The notes beneath the pieces are model-generated. The model was not told where the DNA came from, made no database searches, and saw only the letters and a list, made by a program, of their open reading frames with translations. Shown piece after piece: positions 1 through 8,247 of a DNA stretch of 16,733 nt. The stretch's first letter is position 1; each line of letters opens with the position of its first letter. Both the position numbers and the translations under genes were made by a program. The stretch lies in the NCBI GenBank assembly GCA_049512335.1, contig JBEKXE010000102.1:1-16733 (forward strand). The letters run 5' to 3'. The stretch comes from Lustribacter sp049512335. Its GTDB lineage: Bacteria; Vulcanimicrobiota; Vulcanimicrobiia; Vulcanimicrobiales; Vulcanimicrobiaceae.

Positions 1-7
1 CGGCGCC

Positions 8-805
8 GTGAACGCGCTGCGGGCGGCGATCGTGCGCGGCGCACGGCACGTCTACGCCGGCGGAACGATCGCGCGCGGCGCGCGGCCGGGTGACGGCTAC
101 GTCTTCGACCGCTTGCGCGGTTATGAGGAAGGAGACGATCCGCGCCGGATCGACTGGTCGGCCAGCGCGCGCATCGGCGCACTGCAGACGCGCGTCTACC
201 TCGAAGAGACCGTGCTCGTGCTCGGCGCGCTGGTCGACGAGTCGCGCTCGATGCGCGTGGGCCGCAAACGCCCGCTCAGCGCCGCCGCCGACGAAGCGCT
301 GCGGGCCTGGTTCGGTGCGGCGGAAACGACCGATCGCGCCGGGCGGATCGTCGACGAGCGGCTCGTCGGCGACCGCCGCGCGACCGTCGACGTACGCGCC
401 GCCGGACCGTTCGATCTGCGCCGTTCGCTCGAGCTGGCGGTGCGCGCGCTGCCCCAGGGCAGCTCGTTCTTGCTGATCACCGACGGGCTCGACGTCGCAA
501 GCGGCGATGCGTTCGCCGACGTGCTGCTGCGAATCGGGCGCCGCTTCGACGCCACCGTGTTGCTGGCGCGCGATCCGTGGATCGACGGCTTGCCGCTGCG
601 CGGCTTCGTACGCCTGCGCGACGCCGAGAGCGGCCGCACGCGCCGCGTCTTCATCGGCCCCCGCGCGCGCGAACGCTACCGGCGGGCGAGCGCCGAGCGC
701 GACGCCGCGATCCGCGACGCGTTCGAGCGCGCGCGCTGGCGCATCGGAACGCTCGATGAATCCGACGGCGCGGCGTCGCTCGAACGCGCCTTCGGCCTGC
801 GATGA
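8..805 (+). CDS. DUF58 domain protein (MoxR/Bat-operon type)
   Basis: A 265-residue protein starting at a GTG 7 bases into the window; the true start could lie further upstream, outside the sequence. The DUF58 signature is clear: GDDPRRIDWSASAR at residues 42-55, preceded by the LRGYEEG segment, followed by a DESRS (DxSxS) metal-site-like motif at 77-81 and a hydrophobic strand ending in LLITDG near 155-160. No membrane segment is visible, so this is the soluble, short form of the family. DUF58 proteins are usually encoded with a MoxR AAA+ ATPase and vWA proteins and are thought to act in chaperone-like or envelope-associated assembly; the exact role is unknown. Its stop overlaps the start of the vWA gene (ATGA), so the two are translationally coupled. 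The expected moxR partner, if present, would be upstream of the window. Confidence 0.85.
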   Translation: MNALRAAIVRGARHVYAGGTIARGARPGDGYVFDRLRGYEEGDDPRRIDWSASARIGALQTRVYLEETVLVLGALVDESRSMRVGRKRPLSAAADEALRAWFGAAETTDRAGRIVDERLVGDRRATVDVRAAGPFDLRRSLELAVRALPQGSSFLLITDGLDVASGDAFADVLLRIGRRFDATVLLARDPWIDGLPLRGFVRLRDAESGRTRRVFIGPRARERYRRASAERDAAIRDAFERARWRIGTLDESDGAASLERAFGLR

Positions 806-1722
806 CCTTCGCGTACCCGCTCTATCTGGTTCTGGCCGTCGTCGTCGCGCTGGGGTTCATGGCGCTCGCGCTGGCGAGCGCGCGCCGTTCGCGCGGTGCC
901 GCACTGGCGTACTCGGACCTCGCGTTTCTGGAACGCGCGATCGGCCGCGCGGCGCCGTGGACCACGCTGTTCGCCGGCGTCTGGGCGTTGGCGCTGCTCG
1001 GCGCCGGCGCGGCCTTGGCGCGGCCGAGCATCGTCGCAACCGTCGCAGTGCACGACGCCGCGATCGTGTTGTGCATCGACACGTCGGGCTCGATGGCGTC
1101 GACCGACGTCGCGCCGACCCGCTCGCAAGCCTCGCGCGACGCCGCCCTCGCGTTCATCAACGGCGTCCCCGACGGCACGCGCATCGGCCTCGTGGCGTTC
1201 AGCGCGTCCGCGTTTCCGCTCGGCCCGTTGACCGACGACCGCGACGCGGCGCGCGATGCGCTCGGCCGGTTGCCCGAGCCCAACGGCGGCACCGCGATCG
1301 GGGACGCGCTGCAAGCGGCGGCGCAGCTGCTGCCGCGCGGTGGCCGGCGCGCGATCGTGCTGGTCACCGACGGCGTGAACAACGCGGGCAGCGATCCGCT
1401 CGAGGTCGCCGAGCAACTCGGCGCGGAGGGCATCACGCTCTTCACGATCGGCATCGGTACCAACGGCGGAGCGATCATTCCCGGCACCGACGAAGACGCC
1501 GAGCTCGACGAGGACGCGTTGCGCTCGATCGCCGCTTCGGGCAACGGAACCTACGCGCGCGTGAGCGATGCCGGCGCGCTGCAAGCGCGGCTCGGAACCT
1601 TGGCCCGGACGACGATCGCCGAGCGCCGCCGGGTCGATCTGTCTGTACCGTGCGGAATCGCCGCCGGCGTGCTCGCGTTCGGCGCGGCGGCCGGCGCGCT
1701 CGCTCTGGGACGCTTCCCGTGA
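802..1722 (+). CDS. Membrane-anchored vWA protein, BatA-like
   Basis: A 306-residue von Willebrand factor A protein. Hydrophobic segments at about 7-27 and 53-73, then the vWA domain at about 85-270, then a C-terminal hydrophobic segment at about 283-303. This two-TM, vWA, one-TM layout is that of BatA/BatB-type aerotolerance proteins. The metal-ion-dependent adhesion site looks complete: DTSGS at 93-97, the threonine of GGTAIG at 164, and TDG at 189-191. A Mg-dependent interaction with a protein partner is expected, on the face of the membrane that carries the domain. The start is the ATG that overlaps the DUF58 stop by 4 bases, and the gene ends in a GTGA overlap with pdxH. Together with the DUF58 gene it makes the core of a MoxR/Bat-type module; the client is unknown. 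Confidence 0.88.
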   Translation: MTFAYPLYLVLAVVVALGFMALALASARRSRGAALAYSDLAFLERAIGRAAPWTTLFAGVWALALLGAGAALARPSIVATVAVHDAAIVLCIDTSGSMASTDVAPTRSQASRDAALAFINGVPDGTRIGLVAFSASAFPLGPLTDDRDAARDALGRLPEPNGGTAIGDALQAAAQLLPRGGRRAIVLVTDGVNNAGSDPLEVAEQLGAEGITLFTIGIGTNGGAIIPGTDEDAELDEDALRSIAASGNGTYARVSDAGALQARLGTLARTTIAERRRVDLSVPCGIAAGVLAFGAAAGALALGRFP

Positions 1723-2372
1723 GCGAGCTAACGCCGGACCCGATGCTCGAGCGGCGCCACAGCTACGACCGCGCGACGCTCGACGAAGCGAGCGCCGCGG
1801 CCGAACCGTTCGCGCAGTTCGGGCGCTGGATCGCCGACGCGGTCGCCGCCGATCTGCTCGAGCCCAACGCGATGACGGTTGCGACGGTCGATGCCGGCGG
1901 CCGTCCGTCGGCGCGTATCGTGCTGCTGCGCGGCTGGAACGAACGCGGCTTCGTGTTCTTTACCAATTACGAGTCGCAGAAGGGCCGCGAGATTGCCGCG
2001 AACCCGGCGGCCGCGCTGCTGTTCTTCTGGGCGCAACTGCAACGGCAGGTGCGCATCGACGGCCGCGTCGAGCTGCTGGCCGCCGCGGACTCCGACGCAT
2101 ACTTCGCGCGGCGGCCGCGCGGGCACCGCATCAGCGCGTGGGCATCTCCGCAGAGCGAGGTCATCGCGGACCGCGCCGCGCTCGAAGCGCGGATGGAGGA
2201 AATGGAGCGGCGGTTTGACGGTGCCGACGTCCCGCGCCCCCCGCATTGGGGCGGCTATCGCGTCGTTCCCGAACGGTTCGAGTTCTGGCAAGGCCGGCCC
2301 GACCGCGCGCACGACCGCCTCGCGTACACACTTGCGCCCGCCGGCTGGGTGCGCACGCGGCTCGCACCGTGA
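1719..2372 (+). CDS. pdxH: Pyridoxamine/pyridoxine 5'-phosphate oxidase PdxH
   Basis: A 217-residue FMN enzyme, close to the 218 residues of the E. coli protein. It oxidises pyridoxine 5'-phosphate or pyridoxamine 5'-phosphate with O2 to the cofactor pyridoxal 5'-phosphate in the cytosol. Seen in sequence: the FMN-binding segment PSARIVLLRGW (63-73), FFTNYESQKGRE (80-91), the QRQVRIDGRVE core (108-118), the conserved HRISAWASPQS (136-146), HWGGYRV (176-182) and the C-terminal signature EFWQGRPDRAHDR (188-200). In that signature the residue between Arg and His is Ala where the family normally has a larger aliphatic residue. The protein ends RLAP as in many homologues. The GTG start at 1719 overlaps the vWA stop (GTGA) and gives the normal N-terminus; longer in-frame extension upstream lies inside the vWA gene. 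Linkage to the vWA module is unusual but may simply be co-transcription. Confidence 0.96.
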   Translation: MSELTPDPMLERRHSYDRATLDEASAAAEPFAQFGRWIADAVAADLLEPNAMTVATVDAGGRPSARIVLLRGWNERGFVFFTNYESQKGREIAANPAAALLFFWAQLQRQVRIDGRVELLAAADSDAYFARRPRGHRISAWASPQSEVIADRAALEARMEEMERRFDGADVPRPPHWGGYRVVPERFEFWQGRPDRAHDRLAYTLAPAGWVRTRLAP

Positions 2373-3076
2373 ACGTTTTCGTCGCCGGCGCGACCGGTGC
2401 GATCGGCCGCCGCTTGACTCCGTTGCTGACGGAGGCCGGGTACACCGTCGATGCGTTCACGCGTGACCCGGAGAAGGCGCGCGCGCTCGGAGCCGCGGGG
2501 GTCCGGGCGAGTGTCGGCGACGTCTTCGATGCGGCAGCGCTGCGCGCGGCGATGGCTCGGGTGCAGCCGGCGCTCGTCGTGCATCAGCTGACCGATTTGC
2601 CGCAGTCGCGCGACGAGCGCGGCGACCCGGCAGCGCTGGCGCGCAACGCGCGGATCCGGGTCGAGGGAACGCGCAACCTGATCGACGCCGCGCTCGCCTG
2701 CGGCGCGCAGCGGATCCTCGCGCAGAGCATCGCGTTCGCCTACGCGGCCGGTCCCGAACCGCATGCCGAAGGCGACCCGCTCGATGCAGACACGCGCAGC
2801 TCGGTCATCACGCTCGAGCGGCTCGTGCTCGCCTCGCCGCCGCTGATCGGCACGGTCCTGCGGTACGGGTCGCTCTACGGTCCCGGAACGTGGTTCGACG
2901 AACCGTCCGGCAACGTTCCGGTGCACGTCGACGCGGCCGCGCTGGCGACGCTGCTCGCGATCACGCGCGTTGCGACCGGCGTCTTCAACGTTGCGGAAGA
3001 ACGGGGCTATGCGGACTGTTCGCGGGCGCGGACGGAGTTGGGCTGGGATCCTGACGCGCGATTGCCGCCGGGCTGA
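2369..3076 (+). CDS. Short NAD(P)-dependent epimerase/reductase-like protein
   Basis: A 235-residue extended-SDR-like protein with an N-terminal Rossmann fold: GATGAIG at 7-13, TRDPEKARAL at 31-40, a VVHQLTDLP strand at 70-78 and VLRYGSLYGPGT at 163-174. NAD(P) binding is therefore likely. The usual catalytic Tyr-x3-Lys is not apparent; the region expected to hold it reads SIAFAYAAGP (120-129), and no paired Lys follows at the right distance. Relatives that I recall are about 300 residues; here the segment after GPGT and the C-terminal substrate-binding part are strongly shortened, going almost directly to FNVAEE and ELGWDPD. GTG start chosen because it overlaps the pdxH stop (GTGA); an in-frame extension to 2246 would lie within pdxH. 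The 3' end overlaps the convergent MFS gene by 92 bp. Substrate unknown; it could be a binding protein or a decayed enzyme. Confidence 0.8.
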   Translation: MNVFVAGATGAIGRRLTPLLTEAGYTVDAFTRDPEKARALGAAGVRASVGDVFDAAALRAAMARVQPALVVHQLTDLPQSRDERGDPAALARNARIRVEGTRNLIDAALACGAQRILAQSIAFAYAAGPEPHAEGDPLDADTRSSVITLERLVLASPPLIGTVLRYGSLYGPGTWFDEPSGNVPVHVDAAALATLLAITRVATGVFNVAEERGYADCSRARTELGWDPDARLPPG

Positions 3077-4223
3077 GCCGCCACAACAGCGCCGCGCCGA
3101 GCACGAACTCGACCGCCACCAGCAGCAGCGCGACGCGCGGACCGAGACCGGCGCGCTGCGCGTCGAGCGCACCGACCAGCGGCGCGGTGATGGCCGGCGC
3201 GACGATCTGCGGCACGGCCGCGGCGAGATTCCACACCCCCATCGCCGCCGCCATCGCGCCGCGCGGCAACACCGCGTACGCGATCGCCCAATCGGCGGTG
3301 AAGAACGCGCCCCAGGCACAACCCGAGGCTGCCGCGGCAGCGAACGCCACCGGAAGGGTGGCGGCCAACGCGAACGCACCGACCGCGAGGCTGATGGCGA
3401 TCGCTGCCACGCCGACGACGATGCGCTTGTCGAATCGGTCGGCGGCGCGTCCGCTCGCGGCGGCGCCCACGATGCCGGCGAGCGTGAAGGCGAGAAACAG
3501 CTCGCCGGTCGTCGTGCGCGGGTCGGCAACGTGCAGCGACTCACGCACGAAGAAGAACAAGAAGCCGAACAACGTGTAGAAGCCGACGTTGATCGCCGCC
3601 CGCGAAGCCAGCACCGTCGCCATCGCAGCCGTGATGCGCAACGATGCCGGCCGCACGGCCGCCGGCGGCAGCGTGCGCAGGTGCGCCAGGGCGATCGCCG
3701 CGCCGCCGACCAGCGCCGCGGCCAGGGCGGCGGCCGCAGCGAGCCCGGCCAGCGTCGCCGACACGATCAGCCCCGTGACGCTGCCGGCAAACGACGAGAC
3801 GCTCATCCAGGCCGACGCGCGGCCGCGCCGGTCTTCGTCGACGGCATCGGAGATCGCGGCTTGGTAGGGGCCGCCGGCCACGTTCATCCCGATCTGCAGC
3901 GCCACGAACGCGACCACGAGCCATGCGAACGACGGCGCCGCGAAGAAAGCGAACAGCGCGGGCACTGCCAGCCCGACGCCGCAGGCGTAGAAGTCGCGCC
4001 GGTGGCCGGTGCGCGCGATGCGGCGGTCGGAGGCGAAGCCGGCGGCGAGCTGCACGAGCGCTCCGACCAGTGCTCCGCCGGCGGCGATCCACGCATACGC
4101 GCGCACGTCGTCGCCGGGTGCGAGCTCCGCGGCGCGGCTCTGCAGAAACACGCCGAGGATGGCCGTCCACACGGCCTGGATGCCGAACCACAGCGCGCTG
4201 ATTCGCCCCGGGCGCGCGCTCAC
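2985..4223 (-). CDS. MFS transporter, substrate unknown
   Basis: A 412-residue membrane protein with about 12 hydrophobic segments and both MFS A-loop motifs: GFASDRRIARTGHRRDF at 62-78 between TM2 and TM3, and the weaker GRAADRFDKR at 258-267 in the second half. The stretches GGPYQAAISDAV (117-128) followed by RRGRASAWM (132-140), and WNLAAAVPQIVAPAI (331-345), recall the sugar-transporter-like SLC45/GPH-type branch of the superfamily, but the substrate cannot be told. The start is a GTG whose GTGA overlaps the stop of the nucleotidyltransferase gene, so the two are coupled; there is no purine-rich Shine-Dalgarno just before it. The last 30 or so residues (from about 389, proline-serine rich) are encoded in the overlap with the epimerase gene on the other strand, which suggests a run-on past an older stop. 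Confidence 0.85.
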   Translation of the reverse strand: MSARPGRISALWFGIQAVWTAILGVFLQSRAAELAPGDDVRAYAWIAAGGALVGALVQLAAGFASDRRIARTGHRRDFYACGVGLAVPALFAFFAAPSFAWLVVAFVALQIGMNVAGGPYQAAISDAVDEDRRGRASAWMSVSSFAGSVTGLIVSATLAGLAAAAALAAALVGGAAIALAHLRTLPPAAVRPASLRITAAMATVLASRAAINVGFYTLFGFLFFFVRESLHVADPRTTTGELFLAFTLAGIVGAAASGRAADRFDKRIVVGVAAIAISLAVGAFALAATLPVAFAAAAASGCAWGAFFTADWAIAYAVLPRGAMAAAMGVWNLAAAVPQIVAPAITAPLVGALDAQRAGLGPRVALLLVAVEFVLGAALLWRLSPAAIARQDPSPTPSAPANSPHSPVLPQR

Positions 4224-4951
4224 CGGAGGGCGCACGCGTACCGGTAATCGTCGAGGGTGTCGACGTCGTAACACAGGCCGGGCGCGGCGTCGCGGACCGC
4301 CGCGGCGCGCAGGCCCAGCACGCGCGCGGCCCGCCGTTCGACGTGGGCGATGCGCAAGCGCCGCACGCAGTAGCGCAGCAGCAGTGCGCTCCCGAGCAGG
4401 CGTGCCATGCCGAACGGGCTCTTGCGGGCGGCGAAGAACCGTCCGGCGACCGCGCGCAGGGGTGCGCGTGCGGCGCCGGCGATGAAGAACACGCCCCCGC
4501 CGGCGACGCGTTCGCCGCCCAGCGCCGTCACGTGCGGCGGCGCGTCCGGGTAGGCGGACGCGTACGCCGCCGCTTCGGCCAGCGGCATGGTGAGCTCGAA
4601 CGCCGCGCTGCGGTCCAGGAACGTGCGCAGGTCGGCGGCCGCGGCAAACGGCAGGTCGCTGGTCGCGAAAAGGAGGTCGTCGCCGTCCGGCCAGGCGTCG
4701 AGCGCGCGTGCGACGTTGATCGCACCGTCGGCCGCCGCCGGGATCAGCCGGGCACGGCCGCCGAGGTGCGGCGCGAGCGCCTCGTCCCCGACGACCGCGA
4801 TCTCCGCGATGCCGCACTGCGCGATCGCATCCAGCACGACGTCGAGCAAGAGCCGCTCCCCGAAGGGCGCGAGGGCCTTGACCGGCGTGCCGATCGCCGC
4901 GGCGAACGCTCCGTCGACCCGTCCTCCGGCCGTCACCACCGCGCGTAGCAT
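4220..4951 (-). CDS. MobA-like NTP transferase domain protein
   Basis: A 243-residue nucleotidyltransferase of the MobA/IspD/GlmU fold. Features: the N-terminal strand and loop AVVTAGG (4-10) followed by K25 in TPVKALAPFGE, the acidic metal-site motif TSDLPF (97-102) equivalent to the GDxPF of MobA, and the C-terminal CYDVDTLDDYRYA (227-239), equivalent to the D-I-D-T-x-E-D end of the family. It probably transfers a nucleotidyl group to a phosphorylated sugar or alcohol or to molybdopterin; no molybdenum genes lie nearby, so a MobA role is not supported. The nucleotide-binding loop between AGG and the Lys is longer and more alanine-rich than the usual GxSxRMG, so enzyme specificity is open. 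Start ATG at 4951 gives the normal beginning of the fold; ATGs at 5008 and 5020 would add a basic, non-conserved leader. It is followed by the MFS gene with a 4-base overlap. Confidence 0.8.
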   Translation of the reverse strand: MLRAVVTAGGRVDGAFAAAIGTPVKALAPFGERLLLDVVLDAIAQCGIAEIAVVGDEALAPHLGGRARLIPAAADGAINVARALDAWPDGDDLLFATSDLPFAAAADLRTFLDRSAAFELTMPLAEAAAYASAYPDAPPHVTALGGERVAGGGVFFIAGAARAPLRAVAGRFFAARKSPFGMARLLGSALLLRYCVRRLRIAHVERRAARVLGLRAAAVRDAAPGLCYDVDTLDDYRYACALR

Positions 4952-5031
4952 GTTCGGGCGCGCCGTTCGGGACAGGCAAGGCGAGCGCCTCGGCCGAGGA
5001 ACCGTCATCCGGTCGCCCAATCTAGGCTGGA
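4952..5031. promoter_or_regulatory. Divergent intergenic region, candidate overlapping -10 elements
   Basis: This 80-bp gap separates the minus-strand nucleotidyltransferase gene from carB and must carry at least one promoter in each direction unless transcription enters from outside. The AT-richest patch is AATCTAGGCT at 5019-5028. It contains TAGGCT (5023-5028) on the plus strand and TAGATT (5024-5019) on the minus strand, both of the TANNNT form of a sigma70-type -10 box, sharing the two bases at 5023-5024. No good -35 hexamer is seen for either. The plus-strand box lies only 3 bases from the carB ATG, so carB would be leaderless or nearly so. This is pattern-matching on a short site and is weak. 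Confidence 0.25.
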
Positions 5032-8000
5032 ATGTCCCGGCGCTCAGTCCTCGTCATCGGCTCTGGTCCGATCGTCATCGGTCAAGCCGCCGAGTTCGAC
5101 TACGCCGGCGTTCAGGCGTGCCGCGCGCTCCGCGAAGAAGGCCACCGGGTCGTCCTGGTCAACTCGAACCCGGCCACGATCATGACCGATCCCGAGATCG
5201 CGGACGCCGTGTACCTCGAGCCGCTGACGGTGAAATCGATCGAGGCGATCATCGCGCGCGAACGGCCGGACGCGTTGCTGCCGACGCTGGGCGGACAGAC
5301 CGGGCTGAACATGGCGGTCGAACTGGCCGCCGCGGGCGTGCTGGAACGCTATGCGGTCGAGCTGCTCGGCACGCCGCTGGAAACGATCCAGCTGGCCGAA
5401 GACCGCGAGCGCTTCAAGACCAAGATGATCGAGATCGGCGAGCCGGTTCCGCCGAGCGTCGTCGTCACCGACGTCGAGTCCGGCGTCGCGTTCGCGGCCG
5501 AGCACGACTACCCGCTGATCGTGCGGCCGGCGTACACGCTGGGCGGAACCGGCGGCGGTCTCGTGCACAACGAGGCCGAGCTGCGCGCGACGCTGGCGAC
5601 CGGTCTCGCCGCGTCCATCATCAATCAAGCGCTGGTCGAGACGTCGCTGCTCGGTTGGAAAGAGATCGAGTACGAAGTCCTGCGCGACCGGGCCAACAAC
5701 TGCATCGTCGTCTGCAACATGGAAAACATCGATCCGGTCGGCGTGCACACCGGCGACTCGATCGTCGTCGCGCCGTCGCAGACGCTGAGCGACCTCGACT
5801 ACCAGATGCTGCGCACGGCCAGCATCAACGTCATTCGCGCGCTCAACGTGCAGGGCGGCTGCAACATCCAGTTCGCGCTGCATCCCGACCGGCGCGAATA
5901 CCAGATCATCGAGGTCAACCCGCGCGTCTCGCGTTCGTCGGCGCTGGCTTCGAAAGCGACCGGGTATCCGATCGCCAAGATCGCGACCAAGATCGCGCTC
6001 GGCCACACGCTCGACGAGATCCCCAATCCCGTCACCGGCATCACCAAGGCGGCCTACGAGCCGACGCTCGACTATTGCGTGGTGAAGTTTCCGCGCTGGC
6101 CGTTCGACAAGTTTCCGCTGGCCGATTTCCGTCTCGGCACGCAGATGAAGTCGACCGGCGAAGCGATGGGCATCGGGCGCACTTTTGCGGCCGCGCTGAT
6201 GAAGGCGATTCGCGGGCTCGATCTCAAGTTCGAGACGCTGACCGGCGGGGCGTTCGCCGAATGGAGCGACGAAGAGTTGTGGCGGGCGGTTGACGAGCCG
6301 ACCCACGACCGGCTGTTCGCGATCTGCGAACTGCTGCGGCGCGATCGCAGCATCGACGATATCCACGCGCGCTCGGCGATCGACCGCTTCTGGCTGTGGG
6401 AGCTCGAAGAGCTGGTGGCGCTCGAGAACGAGCTGCGCGTCTTCAAGAGCAAGCCGGGTCAGCCGATGATGTATCCGCCGCCGGCGCTGATCAAGCTCGC
6501 GATCGAAGCGGGTTACTCGACACGCGGGATCAACTCGCTCTTCGGCGGCGAGTTCAAGAGCGTCAACGATCGCGGCCGGTTCCGAATGGTCGACACGGCG
6601 GCGGCCGAGTTTCCGGCGCGCTCGCCGTACTACTATCTCTCGCGCGGCGAGACCGACGAGATGCGCAAGCCGCCGAAGTCGGCGGTCGTGGTCGTGGGCA
6701 GCGGTCCGATCCGCATCGGTCAGGGAATCGAGTTCGATTACTCGTGCGTGCACGCGGCGTGGGCGCTGCGCGATGCCGGGCGTTCGGCCGTCGTCGTCAA
6801 CAACAATCCGGAAACGGTGTCGACCGACTTTGACGTCTCGGATATTCTGGTGTTTGAACCGCCGGGTGCGGATGAGGTGGAATCGGCGTACCTCAGCACC
6901 GGCGCCGAGGGCGTCATGCTCGCCTTCGGCGGCCAAACCGCGATCAATTTGGCCGACGAGCTCGCACGGCGCAATGTGAAGATCATCGGCAGCGATCAGC
7001 GTTCGCTCGATTTGGCCGAGGACCGCGAGAAGTTCGACGCGGCGCTCGAGCGTTTGGGCGTCGCGCGGCCGCAGGGCCGGGCGGCGAAGACGTTCCGTGA
7101 AGCGCGCGCCATCGCGCGCGAGCTGGGCTTTCCGGTGATCGTGCGCCCGTCCTACGTGCTGGGCGGACGCGGGATGGAGATCGTCCACAACGAGGCGCAG
7201 CTCGCCGGCTACGTCGAGAGCGCGCCGCCCATCACGCCGGGCGCGCCGCTCTTGGTCGACAAGTATCTGCGCGGTCTCGAGGTCGAGGTCGACGCGGCGT
7301 TCGACGGCGAGGACATCCTCATCCCCGGGATCTTCGAACACGTCGAACGTGCCGGCGTGCACTCCGGCGACTCGATCTCGGTGTTTCCGACGCAAACGGT
7401 CAGTCCGGAGATGGAAACGCGCATCGTCGAGGTCACCACCGCGATCGCGCGCGAGCTCGGCATCCGCGGGCTGATCAACATCCAGTTCGTGATCCACGCC
7501 GGCGCGCTCTACATTCTCGAAGCCAACCCGCGCGCCAGCCGCACCGTGCCGATCATCTCGAAAGCGACCGGCATCAACTTGGTGGCGGCGGCGACGCGCA
7601 TCGCGCTCGGCGAGAGGCTGCGCGACATGCCGTGGGGCTGCGGATTGCGCCCCCGCCCGGCCTACACGGTCGTCAAAGTGCCGGTGTTTTCGTTTGCCAA
7701 GATGCGCGGCGTCGAAACGATCCTCGGGCCCGAGATGAAGTCGACGGGCGAAGTCCTCGGCATCGACGAGACCTACGCCGGCGCGCTGCTCAAAGGGTTT
7801 CTGGGCGCCGGAATCCGGTTGCCGAGTGAAGGCGGCCGCGTGCTCGTTTCGATCACCGATGAGGAGAAGCCGGAGTCGGTCGCGATCCTGCGGCGCTTCG
7901 TCGACCTGGGCTTCACGCTGGTCGCGACGCGCGGCACGCACGACCTGCTCGCGCAGCACGGCATCGCGGCGGAAACGATCAACGCCATCGCCGACGGTTC

Positions 8001-8247
8001 GCCCAACGTGCTCGACGCGATCAGCAAACGGAGCGTCGATCTCGTGATCAACAATGCCGGCGGCGCGCGGCGCGGTTCGACCGACAACTTCCGCATTCGC
8101 CGCGCGGCGGTCGAAGCGTCGATCGCGTGTTTGACGAGCCTCGACACGGCGGCGGCGCTCGCGACCGCGTTGGCGTCGGAGCCCGGGCCGCCGCGTTCGC
8201 TGCAAGAATACCAAGCGCTGCATCGCGACGCGATCGGAGCACGTTGA
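5032..8247 (+). CDS. carB: Carbamoyl-phosphate synthase large subunit CarB
   Basis: A 1071-residue protein, the normal full length (E. coli 1073). With the glutaminase subunit CarA it makes carbamoyl phosphate from bicarbonate, ammonia and two ATP for arginine and pyrimidine synthesis in the cytosol. Domain order: first ATP-grasp half with VLVIGSGPIVIGQAAEFDYAG at the N-terminus, biotin-carboxylase-like signature YPLIVRPAYTLGGTG from about 160, and IIEVNPRV near 295; oligomerisation region in the middle; second ATP-grasp half beginning VVVVGSGPIRIGQGIEFDYS near 550, with FPVIVRPSYVLGGRG near 700 and ILEANPRA near 830; and a C-terminal MGS-like allosteric domain from about 937, ending with INNAGG and the LTSLDTAAAL stretch. 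ATG start gives a short N-terminus directly before the first Rossmann strand. carA is not adjacent in this window. It opens the long plus-strand unit. Confidence 0.97.
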   Translation: MSRRSVLVIGSGPIVIGQAAEFDYAGVQACRALREEGHRVVLVNSNPATIMTDPEIADAVYLEPLTVKSIEAIIARERPDALLPTLGGQTGLNMAVELAAAGVLERYAVELLGTPLETIQLAEDRERFKTKMIEIGEPVPPSVVVTDVESGVAFAAEHDYPLIVRPAYTLGGTGGGLVHNEAELRATLATGLAASIINQALVETSLLGWKEIEYEVLRDRANNCIVVCNMENIDPVGVHTGDSIVVAPSQTLSDLDYQMLRTASINVIRALNVQGGCNIQFALHPDRREYQIIEVNPRVSRSSALASKATGYPIAKIATKIALGHTLDEIPNPVTGITKAAYEPTLDYCVVKFPRWPFDKFPLADFRLGTQMKSTGEAMGIGRTFAAALMKAIRGLDLKFETLTGGAFAEWSDEELWRAVDEPTHDRLFAICELLRRDRSIDDIHARSAIDRFWLWELEELVALENELRVFKSKPGQPMMYPPPALIKLAIEAGYSTRGINSLFGGEFKSVNDRGRFRMVDTAAAEFPARSPYYYLSRGETDEMRKPPKSAVVVVGSGPIRIGQGIEFDYSCVHAAWALRDAGRSAVVVNNNPETVSTDFDVSDILVFEPPGADEVESAYLSTGAEGVMLAFGGQTAINLADELARRNVKIIGSDQRSLDLAEDREKFDAALERLGVARPQGRAAKTFREARAIARELGFPVIVRPSYVLGGRGMEIVHNEAQLAGYVESAPPITPGAPLLVDKYLRGLEVEVDAAFDGEDILIPGIFEHVERAGVHSGDSISVFPTQTVSPEMETRIVEVTTAIARELGIRGLINIQFVIHAGALYILEANPRASRTVPIISKATGINLVAAATRIALGERLRDMPWGCGLRPRPAYTVVKVPVFSFAKMRGVETILGPEMKSTGEVLGIDETYAGALLKGFLGAGIRLPSEGGRVLVSITDEEKPESVAILRRFVDLGFTLVATRGTHDLLAQHGIAAETINAIADGSPNVLDAISKRSVDLVINNAGGARRGSTDNFRIRRAAVEASIACLTSLDTAAALATALASEPGPPRSLQEYQALHRDAIGAR

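Noticed and set aside
676..1584. Long minus-strand frames opposite the DUF58/vWA genes
   Set aside because: Arg/Ala-rich shadows of clear plus-strand genes with no recognisable domain.
4224..4979. Upstream extension of the MFS frame (open to 4979)
   Set aside because: The added residues are out-of-frame translation of the nucleotidyltransferase gene; the GTG at 4223 fits the first membrane segment.
5044..8223. Antisense open frame of 1059 codons opposite carB
   Set aside because: carB is unmistakable on the other strand. In very GC-rich genes the antisense frame in register tends to lack stops, and the product is Arg/Asp-rich with no domain.
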